Assembly (NCBI GenBank): GCA_033557835.1 | Contig: JAWQRO010000007.1 | Location: forward strand, 1 to 64,000 | DNA from: Helochares maculicollis | Taxonomy: Eukaryota > Arthropoda > Insecta > Coleoptera > Hydrophilidae | DNA length: 64,000 nt | Reading direction: 5' to 3' | Part shown: piece by piece, positions 36,291 to 48,080 of the stretch | Numbering within the stretch: the stretch's first letter is position 1 | Layout of the letters: each line of letters opens with the position of its first letter | The notes under the pieces: model-generated | Database searches by the model: none | What the model saw: the letters and a program-made list of their open reading frames with translations, nothing else | What the model was told of the DNA's origin: nothing | Position numbers and translations under genes: made by a program

Positions 36291-37509
36291 CCAGGTGCGC
36301 AAGTTTAAAATGTCGTTTTGTTGTCAAGAGATGGCGCATGAAATCTATTAAAGTAGCTTTTGGAACCCAAAGCGCCATTTTTTGGTAAGACTGCCCACTA
36401 CAAAACGTCATAACCGTTTAGTTGTTTACGAGTTAGTAGCATACTTTTTTTTCGTGTTAAACATGTCGAATTTTGAGCTAAGTAAAAAGCAATTGCGGCA
36501 TGTAATGATTTTCTTGTTCACTCAAAAGAAAAAGGCATCAAAAAGTCATGGAATTCTTGTAGGATCTTGCTCCAATTGTCAAGACTTGTGAACACTGGCT
36601 TCAAAAGTGGCGTTTTCAATGTTATTAACAAAGAACGTGAAAATCGACTGAAAAAGTTTGAAGACGACGAATTACAAGCATTATTGTACGAAGACGGTAC
36701 ACAAACACAACAAATGACGGCGGATCAGTTGAATATCACTCGGCAAGCCATTTTCGATCGTCTGAGAGCCATGGCAAAGATTTAAATGGTTGGAAAATGG
36801 GTTCCACACAAACTGAACGAACGTCAAGGGGAAAGACGAAAACTTTATGCGAAATACTGCATTTACACCACAAAAAGGGGATTATTGAATTCGGGTTGTA
36901 ATTGTCGATGAAGAATGGATATATTTTAAGAATCTCAAACGTAAAAAATCGTGGATAACGCCAGGACAACCATCAACATCGAGTACAAAACCGGATCGTT
37001 TTGGGAAGAAAACAATGCTGTGTATGCGTGGTGGGATCTGAAGGGAGTAATGTACTACGAGCTTTTTAAACTATAATTAACCTCAATTAAAACTACGCAT
37101 TGATCGAAAAACGCCGAAAATGGGATAGAAGACACTGCAAAGTCATTCTGCAGCACGACAACGCTCCTGCACATTCGGCCAAACTGGTCAAAGAAACGAT
37201 TTCTACGCTTGGTTGGGAACTACTACACTACCCGCCGTATTCATCAGATCTGGCACCTTCTGATTATCACCTCTTTTGGTCGATGGGACACGCACTGGCT
37301 GAGCAACACTTCAAGACTCGAGGATGTACAAAAATGGCTCGATGAAAGTTGAAGCTTTCTTTTGGAATGGTATCCATAAATTGCCCAAGAGATGCATAAA
37401 ATGTGTAAAACCGAGGGCCAATACTTTGAATAAAAAAATGTTTTACCATTGTTTTTAAATAATTCCGTATTTTTTTAATAAAAACGACATTTTAAACTTG
37501 CGCACCTGA
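36291..37509 (+). mobile_element. Full-length mariner element, Mos1-like (mauritiana-type)
   Basis: The 1219-bp element has inverted repeats of about 28 bp at 36291-36319 and 37481-37509. They are identical except at the terminal base, and begin with CAGGTGCGCAAG. TA dinucleotides at 36289-36290 and 37510-37511 are the target-site duplication. The repeat start resembles the CCAGGTGTACAAG of Mos1. It is inserted 358 bp downstream of the retained exon ending at 35932, in the same orientation. Confidence 0.9.
36463..37431 (+). pseudogene. Frameshifted Mos1-like mariner transposase
   Basis: The start MSNFELSKKQLRHVMIFLF matches the Mos1-type N-terminus. The frame then shifts near 36570 into KERENRLKKFEDDELQALL...ITRQAIFDRLRAMAKI (helix-turn-helix region). 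A stop follows at 36783-36785, and the sequence continues in further frames. These include WVPHKLNERQ, VDEEWIYF (first catalytic Asp), KPDRFGKKTMLCVWWDLKGVMYYEL, LQHDNAPAHSAK (second Asp) and APSDYHLFWSMGHALAEQHF (third Asp). The C-terminal GIHKLPKR-like end lies near 37370-37400. Several frameshifts and stops are needed to follow it, so this is a dead copy, while the inverted repeats are nearly intact. Confidence 0.88.
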
Positions 37510-39065
37510 TATATGTGGGTATACATTTTGCGATGGTTCACATGGCTCGAAAAAATAACTGCCAATTAACAAAAATTCGGAGCGTCTGCATTCGACAATA
37601 CAATTAGTTCATAAATAATAATCAATTCTTTTACAAAACACAAGGTACCATTTTCAATATAGCTGTAGGTAATGTACAATACGTTGTATTTAAAAAAGTA
37701 AAAATAGGATTTTAAGTAGTCTCTAATATTGAACGCCTACATAGGGCGCAATTTAAAATATAAATTCATAACTAAAATATGGGTCCATTTTTAAAGTGAA
37801 AATTCATAGCTAAAAAACCAGAATTATGTAGGTAAAGTTCCACTTCCTAGACTTGCTAAATATAGAATTTGCGTAGGTATGCTTCGTCTAGTAATTAGGG
37901 GATTGTAAAAATTTACAATTACTCTATTTTCGTTCCGCAGCACAAAAAGAGAAAGCCAAATATCAAAAAATGCGCTAAAGTGATATCAAGAAGTCTTCGT
38001 TTGTCGTTAAAGTAAGCACCAAAGAATTCACGATTCAGCATTTGATGAATAGGCGACTTAATAATCGCACACAAAATTTGTTAACTACTTAACCCTGCAG
38101 TCGCAGCAATATTTAGCTTGTATTTTTACGACTGACCGTGCAGCCCAACTGAACTTTAAATGGATCAAAATACCGCGCATTTCAAGACTGAAACTTTCAG
38201 AACATTCAGAAGGTCCATCAATGTATATGCTATACTATTCGCGGGTTTTATGGCGCATAATTTCATCAAGCTAAGGAATAACAGTGCATTTTAAATTTAT
38301 TTAATCATAAAAGTCGGCTGCATTTATCCTTGTCTCTATTATTAGCGGCCATTATAATAAATAAGGACAGACATGATTGCAGATTTGTACCTAAATGTTA
38401 AATGTACGGGGTCCGATGCATTTGGTTCTTTCTTCATTCCGAGTACTATTATAATTTGGCATAATATAATATGAAGGTTTATAGCTTTTACAATGATTTA
38501 TAGTTATTAAAAATTAGCACGATTCGTTTTCAAAACATCTTCTGTCTGCTCGTGCTGTAAGCCTCTTGGAACGTCTGCTATTTTTTAATATTGAATGTAG
38601 TTGCTACAATAAACCTGCTCCTACACTGCTAAAGTGTGAAATTTACTGCAACAGAGGAGTGTGGGCGGTCATTTAGCCTTTGAGAGAACAATTAAATTGA
38701 CAAATATAAAGCCACAAATAACATTAAACCTGTTGTAAATTAGGATAATTTGGTTTGGAACGCTTTGTCATGTCGAGTGTAACTAAAATTTGTAATAAAA
38801 AGTAATTTAAAGGTTAAAACCTAACTAAATTGTATGGCTCGAATAATCAATACGCATTAGTTTTAAATGCAACGATTTCAAAGTGAGGACCTGGCTAAAA
38901 ATAACGAACTCAACGCATTAATTAAGCATCGTTAATACAATCTTCGCTGCACTTAGAGACTACTTAAGGATCCTAATCCTAACCTATATTTAAACAAACT
39001 GCCGGTTAGTTGGATTTAAAGACACTACCAGTTATGGGGAGCAAAATAATTCTGTGTGAAGTTTG

Positions 39066-39171
39066 AAATTTCTGTTTGTTGATGTCGAATTTCTCGTTGT
39101 TAATGAAATTCTGCTTCTTGTTGTCGAAATGCTGGTTCTTGGTGTCAAAATTCTGGTTATATGGGGCGAAA
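39066..39171. repeat. Minisatellite, five units of about 21 bp
   Basis: Units resemble AAATTCTGGTTCTTGGTGTCG (consensus-like), with lengths 22, 18, 21, 21 and 21. Read on the minus strand the units give a heptad-like series (NQNFDTK, NQHFDNK, KQNFINN...) inside a 69-codon open frame (39006-39215) with no other gene features. I regard it as a non-coding minisatellite. Confidence 0.6.
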
Positions 39172-42100
39172 TCTATTGTCTCTAAGAACTTATACCTGCG
39201 ACAAAATATATTCAATCCAAATAGATTTACCTAGGACATTTAAGGCGCGCCGCTGTTAGCGTCGATGATTAGATGAACAATATGTAATTTCGGTAATTTG
39301 TAGGACAGCGTAATAATTATCCTCTTCGCGCGCCGATGCTGTAATTATGATACCTAAATGTACGTTATTTATACTGTATGAATATTGGAAGTCTAAAGTA
39401 ATCATACCAACTGTTGGTAATAAATTCCGGTAATTTAGGAGGAAAAAGTAAAGAGCACGTGCTCTTTGAAATATAAGCTTAGATATCCAGACATGGCTTC
39501 ATATTTATAAATTGTAACCCCAAAAATAACTAAATCTGTATAAATATTAGTGAAGTAAAGGAAATAGCGAGCAAATGGTTACATTAGTCAAGGTCCCTAC
39601 AGAATCTATCAGAAACGTCAAGTATTCCCGCATTTCTGGCTGTTCAAGAGCGTTAATGCTTATTTTTGGAAACTTTGAAATGGGGGTTGCTTTAGAAATG
39701 CGCGAAATTGATTTTAAAAGACATGTGTCTTATAAGTGTTGTGATTTCAAAGGAAGATAGTAGAAGAGGGGTCGCGTTGATCTAGTAAGGGTTATATTGG
39801 AAAGACATTTTCAACATATGGGTATCATAATTACCCTTTTAGAAATATATAAATTGTCGAGACGGTAGAAATAGATGTGCTATGAACTTGGGGTTCGACT
39901 TGGCTGGAAAACATACGTGTTCTTGTTGAGTAAAATTTGGGAGTGAAATCTTGAAATTACCTTCCTGATTTAAAAGCAGAAGAAGGATTTGGTTTAACCA
40001 TACTAAAATTTAATGAGAGCTGAACCATTAGAAATTAATTGCAGTACCTCCAAGGCCGTACTAACGTTAATTATAAAACTGAAATACCTCGCATTTGTAC
40101 CGTTTTCTATGAAAATTATTGCGTTTCTTTGATAAAAGCCATTTTCTCTATTGTAAAAGCGTACACCATATTATCCTCGTAAACTTACATAATCCTAGTA
40201 AAGAGGATTAAATAATCTCGGAATCTGAAGCCTAAAAAGATTGATTTCCCCGATATTTAAAAGGATTACTAAATATTTTAATTTAATAATATAAATGTAA
40301 ATTGCTTATACATAGTTTTGTTAATTTTTATTGAATTTTGCAACATGAACTCGATTTGTCTGGCCACCCTTTTTGTATTAGTAGTTTATATTCATGTTTT
40401 CCGCGTGTTTCGTACGATATAATTGATCGGTTTGGATATTCCCATCAAAGGTGTCCTGGGGCAAATATCCAGAAATTAAAAAAAACCCTCCCAGCGCAGA
40501 CACCAAGAGCCTCGTTCCAGAAACAACTTATTATGCATATTTTATAAAGGCATGATTAATTGTACGGCAAATAGCTTGTTCTCGTTCCTCCTTATAATAA
40601 CACTGGATAAATTGGATAGATTTCGTTTTATTTTGCGAGGAAATATTTCAATACATAACGCGAATAATTGCAATTGATAGGTAATTAAATTTTTATTTCG
40701 GCGCGCGAATTTTAATCGCTACGCAGGTTGGCAGACTTGTTTATAGGCAAATGACTTACCCAGTCGTTTAAATGAATATAAAATCAGTCAATATGTGGTT
40801 GTTAAACTAAATTATTCTCCACTTCGGAATGAAAATATTTTCGCCGGCGGGAAGAACCATCGACTAACAAAACTTTATTGCCTGCTAACTTGTCAAATTC
40901 AGTATAACTTATTTTATATGCGCCCAGTTGCTGGAGTACTTCCACGTTTTCGTTTTACTTTATTCGATTGCGCTCAGGTGTGAACCGATCTATTTACTGG
41001 AATCAAATGCACGCTCGTAGTCAACGACTGCTTGCAATCTTCACTGCGCTACGCATGTGGCAAGTTTAACTAGTTTTTGATATTGAGGCAGTTGTCCTTA
41101 GTACCATAGGCTTCCTTACCTTGTTTGTAAGTGTATTCACTAATTACTTGCCCAAATTTAGTAATCTTGAAGCATTTTTTATTTTAACTATCAATTAACA
41201 ATGTTCTTGATTTATATTCGTGAGCCGGAAAGTTTATCAAACCTTGCTTTATTTGTTGATATTGTTGAATACAATTGCTTGTGCAGAAAAGACTATGAAA
41301 TGACCACATTAAATATATTTTCCTGTCGTGTACAAAAAAGTTATGATTAATTATTATGTGTTATTTTGTTCAACGCGGCTAATGCAGTGAAAAAATATAT
41401 TCAAATACTCCATAATTTCATATATTTGGCATCTCCGTTTGGCAACGCCAAAATTACACTTAAATAACTACACTTAACTAAAGTAAAGGAATCGCAATCA
41501 ATCAAATAATCAATAAGTGAATTCTGAAAGAATGGTTTGAATAAAATTAACAACCTCATTGGATTTCCTTACAAATTTTGGGTGTGTTTCAAATAAATTG
41601 ATTTCGAATACCTCAGGCAGCGCACTCACAAATTATTTATTTGCTCTGCCTGACATTTACTAATGCTGAATTCGATGTTGGCGTCTAAATCGATGAAAAA
41701 AAGAGTAAAAAGATAAACACGTACGTACCATGTAGTGGTGTATTGTCAGTGTACATGGAATTAAAGCGAGATGAGATATCAAGGCACAGCTTGGAGACCA
41801 AAACACATTTAAAAGTGGTGAACTCCCGCGGTCTCGCACCAGACAACAACTCTCATTGAATCAGACATATGTAGGTGTTATTATATTTTAATATCAAGTC
41901 CATAATGTGAGGTTTCCGACATGTTAGTCGCATTTGAATAAATAAATCACTACAATTTAATTCAATTGCATGTGAATGAGGCAAGGCATTAAAATTTGCA
42001 CTCTGTCTCGTAAACAAGGGGCGGTTTACATCAATTATGCCCTGGGTGTCTAAATGCATTTGTCGGCGGGTCATAAACATCTCTGCAAATGTTGAACCAA

Positions 42101-43404
42101 ACTTCCTTCAAGTAAGTGCTTCAATACCGTGTAGCACTAACGAAATTAGTTCGTTGCTTCCCTTTCTCTTATTCAAAATGAAATGAAAAGTTCTAAGTAA
42201 GCGATCATGAATTGTTACCATCATATCTTCAGAAAGCTCTTAGTTGGCGGATAATTATTTAAAGGCTCAATTGATGAAAAATGCTGACTATAGGTTTTGG
42301 CATGGTTTTGCTGTAAGGGTTTCGCAAGGCTTTGCCAATACTCGACGCTGTAATAATTCATGGGCAAAAACAGTTAAAACTGGTCGTCCAAAATTTTGTA
42401 ATCAAAAAAGAAAATTCTTCAAATTTGTTAATTATTAAATTTAAATAACTGATTATCATCGTTTCGGTGTTTGAAATGGAAAAAGGAATTAAGAAATTTA
42501 ATTCATTTTGATCATTTAAATGTCGTGAATATAGCGGCCTAAGAATGCTTAACGTTATTTAATATTATTAAATACGAAATTTGCTGTGGGGTACGTCTTA
42601 ATTATACCATTTCAACCGGCGTATAATGTTAATATTTATGTCTATTAATAGACGAGATAGTAATTATCAAGGCATAGGGGGCCCAACGAAACCTGTTTTC
42701 GTATTGCTATACATAAAATACGAAATTTATTTCTTCTTTAATACCCATTTAATTGACTGCCATTACAGGCATTAGCTGTACCACTGGAATCACACTCGGA
42801 TAAATTCCTTAAATATTGATGTGCGATCGAATAACTTGATTAGTTCGATGCGATGGCAGAATTGATTATTTAAATAATGCTGCCTGTTGGTAATGATCGC
42901 GTCCGAAATATACAAAACATTCCTCTATTTATCAAAACTTGACTGGAGGAATTAAGTTCGTAATTAGTTTGTAGACCTCTGTAGATTTATCAAAATAGAC
43001 GCCTTTTTATGAGCATTTTATTCCGCGCATTTTTTTACTTTTTGATTATGCCGTTGGAACTAATTTTTGTTATTTTTTAACTTTCGCTTGTTGCATTATT
43101 CACCTAGTATTTTACTGACTCGTTCTTGAAATATATTTATGATAATATATATTTCGCGTTGTTTTCGTCTTTGACAATATTGTTTGTGTTCTAATTTTTT
43201 ATTATACTGAATCTATTTTTATCAGTTTTTGGCGTGCTGTTTGTGTTTGTGTGTCAATCTTTGTGTGTGAGATTGTGTATATAAATTTCATATTAACCAA
43301 GGCTCGTTATTGTTGTTTTACAATCTTGCAATATTAGAGACTACTTAAATATATACTTCTTATTTTGATAACATACAAAGCGTTGCCTATTTCCAAATTA
43401 TAAT

Positions 43405-43960
43405 AGAAATAAGTTATGAACCAAATAAGCTTCGCCTACTTAGGATTCGCTCGCTTCGCTCGCTCATCCCTCGTGAAGTGGTAGTTGATTAAAAAGTAGG
43501 CACGTTAAAAAGTGTAAAAATAGTATATAGATGGATACATTTCAGCATTTTTACTTTTAAGTAATATTTGCTTTCTGCATTTTCAATTATCCAAACGGTT
43601 TTACAAGGGTTCAATATTAGAAAATTCCAAACTCTTCGTGCAGTAGGAAAGTGATACATCATATATCACAGTTTTGAATTTTGAATTTAAAGTTAACTAG
43701 TCGTTGCAATACAACAATCGCGGGAATATTTTCTTAAATATTATGAGACAATTATAGATACATAGTTTCAACATGATCGAAGCACTAAAAGTGCTAAATT
43801 TCATATTAAGTAGGCGTTGATATTTACACTTATGAAAAAAGTTTTACAAGCGTTCAGTATTAAGCTTGCAAAATGTTCATGCAATAGGAAAGTAGTGGTA
43901 CATCATGAACCAAATAAGCTTTGCTTACTCGGGACTCGCTCGTTTCGCTAAAAAAAAAAA
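43405..43960. repeat. Local duplication with GCTTCGCT-rich core
   Basis: ATGAACCAAATAAGCTT (about 43416 and 43916) followed by a GCTCG-rich core occurs twice. A second segment, TTTTACAAG(G/C)GTTCA followed by CAGTAGG or CAATAGGAAAGT and TACATCAT, also occurs twice (about 43599-43665 and 43851-43915). The order suggests two diverged copies of one composite repeat. Confidence 0.55.
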
Positions 43961-44099
43961 CGCTAAAAAATGTAGAGAAACATACGAATCAATAAATTAT
44001 AAAACGTTATTAGTGAGTAATTATAACGCCCGCTGGACTTTCATTGTATAAGTTTATATCTAAGAGGATGTTGAGTAGCAGCACTTCAGATTTTTTTTG

Positions 44100-44540
44100 C
44101 ATTCCTCAAAGAGACGCGGTCGTAAAAATATCTTTATCAAGGGACGAATCAAAGAAATGAGAAGTTATAATGATTGCACTTTTAAGCACATTTGCGCAAA
44201 TTAGTATGCATGTAGGGAATAAAACGGTTGACCAATAGGGGCGAAAAGGGCCAAAAAATGAGCTGCAATAAATATTCAGTCTCTGCTTTAATGCGTCAGC
44301 GGTACAGTTTCCTTGCCGGGTTTTATTCCCCTTGAGATGCGAATTTAATATCTCCGACACAGCACCAGGCATAACTAATATATTCAGACGCATAAAGCCC
44401 ACAAACACAAATGGTGAACATATGACCGGATGTTCCGTGCCAACCATTTTGATTTGACAGATATCATATTGGGGTCTGGCTGCATTGATTGAATCTTGTA
44501 AATGATCTCAGGCTATAATAAAATCAAATGGTTTTTAAAT
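44100..44540. other. Higher-complexity non-coding block
   Basis: A stretch of more balanced base composition in the retained intron. The minus strand holds a 113-codon open frame (44106-44447) with no recognisable domain, which I consider chance. The block is a candidate conserved regulatory element only on the basis of composition. Confidence 0.2.
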
Positions 44541-45159
44541 AAAATATGAACTCGTATTTCAGGAATGATTTAATGCTGACTATGTTTAAAATAATATTCA
44601 ATATAATTTATTGGTGTTTAGATTTGTTGATTTAAGAAATGCGTAACTTTACATTACGCCAACAAGCTGGTGGCGCTGTACCGGGTGTTGCGAGATTGCG
44701 AATTAAATTACATCAAACAATCCTCTTGTATAAAGTTGGCTTGATGGGCGAGGAAAACGCGTAACTCTGTTTGCAAACAGTTTAACTTGTAACTTGAACT
44801 TGCTATTAACACGAGTTAATAGAAACAGCCCTTGCGGGATTGAAAATAGATCTAAAAAGAGCCGTCATTGTAGTACGCGACATGTCGTTGAGACCAGATT
44901 TTACATCTGTTTATGGATTGTATAACAAATCCATCTTTGTGTAATGAAATCTTTTGTTTTCCCAACTAGCCGGAGATATATTTTAAGTATTATAGGCGGT
45001 TAGGTTTGTTTATACGTGCGGCTAGATCAAAGATCTTCCGTCATTAATCCAGTATCAAAGGAAATATCATTATTGAATTAAGACTTTACTACAGGATACA
45101 GTTGGGTCGTGTCTTCAGTCGTGCTTTGATTTTGTTTAATAATATTATTTCATACTTTG

Positions 45160-45192
45160 CCGCTTTCTTGCGTTGTTGACGCAAGAAAGCGG
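45160..45192. repeat. Perfect hairpin, 14-bp stem and 5-nt loop
   Basis: CCGCTTTCTTGCGT (45160-45173) and its exact reverse complement (45179-45192) flank TGTTG. It lies about 165 bp upstream of the candidate ratchet point. A short TA repeat (45297-45311) lies between them. Confidence 0.75.
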
Positions 45193-45344
45193 TCAACAAG
45201 TAATTTTCAGACGAAATGTTTAATGTAATTGTTTCTGTGCACTCTGCTTCTTACTTTGCTTTTATGCTAACATAATGATGCGATTTTGAATAACAATATA
45301 TATATATATATCTGGAATCAATAGATTTATAATGATATTAATTG

Positions 45345-45364
45345 TTTTATATTTGCAGGTAAGA
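45345..45364 (+). promoter_or_regulatory. retn: Candidate recursive splice site (ratchet point)
   Basis: A pyrimidine/T-rich tract (GTTTTATATTTGCAG) ends exactly at 45358 and is followed without a gap by GTAAGA. It is thus a good acceptor fused to a good donor, the defining zero-nucleotide-exon structure of recursive splicing in long insect introns. It lies 9.4 kb into the retained intron on the coding strand. That it functions is inference from the motif and intron length. Confidence 0.6.
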
Positions 45365-45403
45365 AAGCGAAACGGCTTTGAATCTATAAGAGGCTATAAA
45401 GCG
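45359..45403 (+). other. retn: Candidate 45-nt recursive-splicing (RS) exon or cassette microexon
   Basis: The 45 nt between the ratchet acceptor and a downstream donor GCG|GTAAGT (45404) form 15 open codons in phase 0: VRKRNGFESIRGYKA. Short cryptic exons of this kind are known to define recursive splice sites in Drosophila. They are normally removed when the regenerated donor at the exon start is used. If retained, it would insert a basic 15-residue stretch inside the extended ARID domain, right after VRQ, without a frameshift. I recognise no homology in the peptide. Confidence 0.45.
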
Positions 45404-47504
45404 GTAAGTTTTTTACTGTTTAAGTACCATCAATTTAGGGGAAGGGTAATTATTTCTGTATAATTTAATAGCAATTAATATTTCTGTGACGGATTGCACT
45501 AGCTCTTGTTTTCATATATTTACCGAAGCAATCTTATAAAATTCAATTACCTCGACTAAATGTAAATATGATGTCCACTAGAATATATGTAGTCGAGCCG
45601 GCAGCTAACTTGGATAATATTGATCTTATATTAGGCATTTGTAGCTAATATCGTTGCAAAAACAGTTTCAAAATATAAATGCGGTACTTTACAATATTGA
45701 TGCACAAATACACAATAACCTTACCAAAATCTACTTTATTACAGCGTGATTAAAGAAATCCATCATCTAATATAGTGATACTTTTACGATCTAATTTCGT
45801 GCGTCAGGTCATCGCAGATAAATTTAATGCAATCTAGTCTATTTCCATCCCTTGTAACACATGTATTAATCTCACATGGGGGATGTGAAATGACTCAATC
45901 TAGGAGATAATGAAGTGGTTCGGGTGATTTGGCCTAAAAGCGGTGGAAATAACGACTCTTTAAGGGCTCCCAATACTTCTTATCGCCGATAGATTTGCTC
46001 TGCTTTTACTAGTTTCAATCATTTATCCTCAAATTGATTTGTTCCTTTGAATCGATTTGTCCGAGTTGACGGGGTTATTTGCGGAATAATGTGCTCACAT
46101 ACTTTGGCGGGATTTTACAATCCGGAAACCTGGACTCTTCTCACGATCGTAAAGTGGGAATTTTAGAAAATGGGTTTTCCTCCCCACCTAAATGTTGGTG
46201 CAATAAATGTTTTATTTGTTCGCTTGCTCAAATGGAATGAATGAATTGCCCCTTATAATTAAGAAAACGCTGGCCGATCTGCTTTTATGGTTTTTAATAG
46301 CGAAACAGTATTTAGTTTTATTACTCAAAATACCCAAACTGAAACTGTTTGTTTGCTAATTTCGAGCATGCTTTTCAAGGATTATTTGTACTGAGGTGAC
46401 TTTTAAATTTTCAAATTATTAATGTTGTGAAAGTTTCGCGATTTCATAGCCTCAACTTTTGTCTTGATATGCAAGTTTTATTTATAGTAAATGCAAATAA
46501 GAAAACATAAACTGTTTGCTAAATAAATTTCATCACGTACGAAGACCATTTATATGAATTAGCATCAACACAATATAAACAATAATTTTTACATTTGGGC
46601 CTGTAAATTTATCTCGACGGTCTCAACCACGTCCACATGTCATAACTAACCTACCACAAGCTCTATGTAGATGTGAAAACGTATACTTTACTTGTCGCGT
46701 GCTTTAAATACAGCAATAAATAAGTCTGTAATATTACACCCATATATGAGACATGATACACATTTGCCACGTTATTACAGCTTGTATTATGTCAACGTGG
46801 ATGTTAAATATTTTAATTTAAGCTCTGCTGACGGACGCGGGCTGAGCGCTTGGAACAACTTTTGGCGTTTACCGTCTTATGCAAATCGGCCTCGAAATTT
46901 ATTGTTCATTTACTACATTTTCCAGATAGTTACTACGAAATTAAGTTGTTTAAGCTCAGCTTAAGTAGCACTTCGAACGATGAAATTATGTTAAACAACG
47001 ATTTGTTCACGAAATCCCCAGTACTATTAAATTGCTGCAAAGTCTTAATTATCAAATCCCGAGTAAATTGACTATGGCGTGAATTTTTAGAGTTTCATGT
47101 TTAGTTCTTCTGATATGTTATCCACAGATGTTTTGTAGAGTATACTTTGCTTTCTTTTACATTTGAAAGGATTTTGTTTGAGTTTATGAGTTATAATTAT
47201 TAGACTTCACGGTTTCTTCTTACAAAGCAAATGAAATCTGAAGGTTGCGAAAATATTGAGCTTTTGATTCACAATTTTACGACGTTATCTTGATAATGCT
47301 GACGTTGTTGGTTTGAAGTAGGATAAGTAGAAGTTGTTTGTTTAATTTTGCTATCAATTTAAATGGATTGTAATTGGAAAAGAATAGTCATCCTGCCGTG
47401 TAAAGGGGCGAAATAACAGCAAGACATCATCAAAATGTCGCTGAAAAATATTTATTGGTTAAATACTGCACGGGCTGGAAAGTATTTGGCCAAACAATGA
47501 ACTA

Positions 47505-48080
47505 GCGACCTTTGAATGGAAATATGGCTTTATTCTTTGACATAATTCATTTGTAACGGACCTCCAATATTGCAATGCCGGTTCCATAGTATGAAGCTTC
47601 GAGGCATTCAAAATAGGTATTTAATTCAATCTTGACCCCCTCATTTGAGTGAAATATTTTTCCAATGAACCACTTTTAGCGTCTAGGAAAAAGTAAATAG
47701 TCGTGGGGGGGCATATCTGGAGAATACGGTGGGTGGAACAGTTCCTTCAATTCATTGGTCCTATCAGAAGCTCAATGAGCTGGAGCGTTGTCTTGGTGAA
47801 AGTTTTTCTTCATCAAATGATGGCTTTGATCTCGACGTCCAATCGATCCAATAACGCACGTTAATATTGTTTATTATTTGTTTCACCCTGCTTGAGGTAG
47901 TCGATGAAAATAACTATACGTAAATCCCAAAATATACTGGCTAAAACTTTGCCGACTGATTGTTTTCAAGCGCTTTGGAGGTAGGGTCAGCTTAAGACCA
48001 ATAACTGGAGAGCGATTGGATGAAATGTCATGAAATTTTGACAGTATTATTGTTAAGGTCTAAGCTCTAAGCCAAGGATA
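47505..48080 (-). mobile_element. Decayed mariner-type transposase fragment
   Basis: On the minus strand, with several frame changes, one can follow GKV-like text into SIFWDLRIVIFIDYLKQGE (about 47980-47880). Then come HQDNAPAH (about 47800-47780), FHPPYSPDMPPHDYLLF (about 47745-47690) and a C-terminal FECLEASYYGTGI-like end (about 47605-47560). This order and wording match common insect mariner transposases of the type with HQDNAPAH and YSPDLAP motifs. The N-terminal DNA-binding half is missing, and 5' non-coding sequence of the family (CATGAAATTTTGACAG, about 48027-48042) abuts directly. No intact frame remains. Confidence 0.75.

Noticed and set aside
37815..37840. TGTAG|GTAAAG as a ratchet point
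   Set aside because: There is no pyrimidine tract before the AG.
38965..38990. CCTAA-containing words as telomere-type repeat
   Set aside because: Only two imperfect units; not a tandem array.
44106..44447. 113-codon minus-strand open frame
   Set aside because: No recognisable motif and no splice or start context; the length is possible by chance in a more balanced block.
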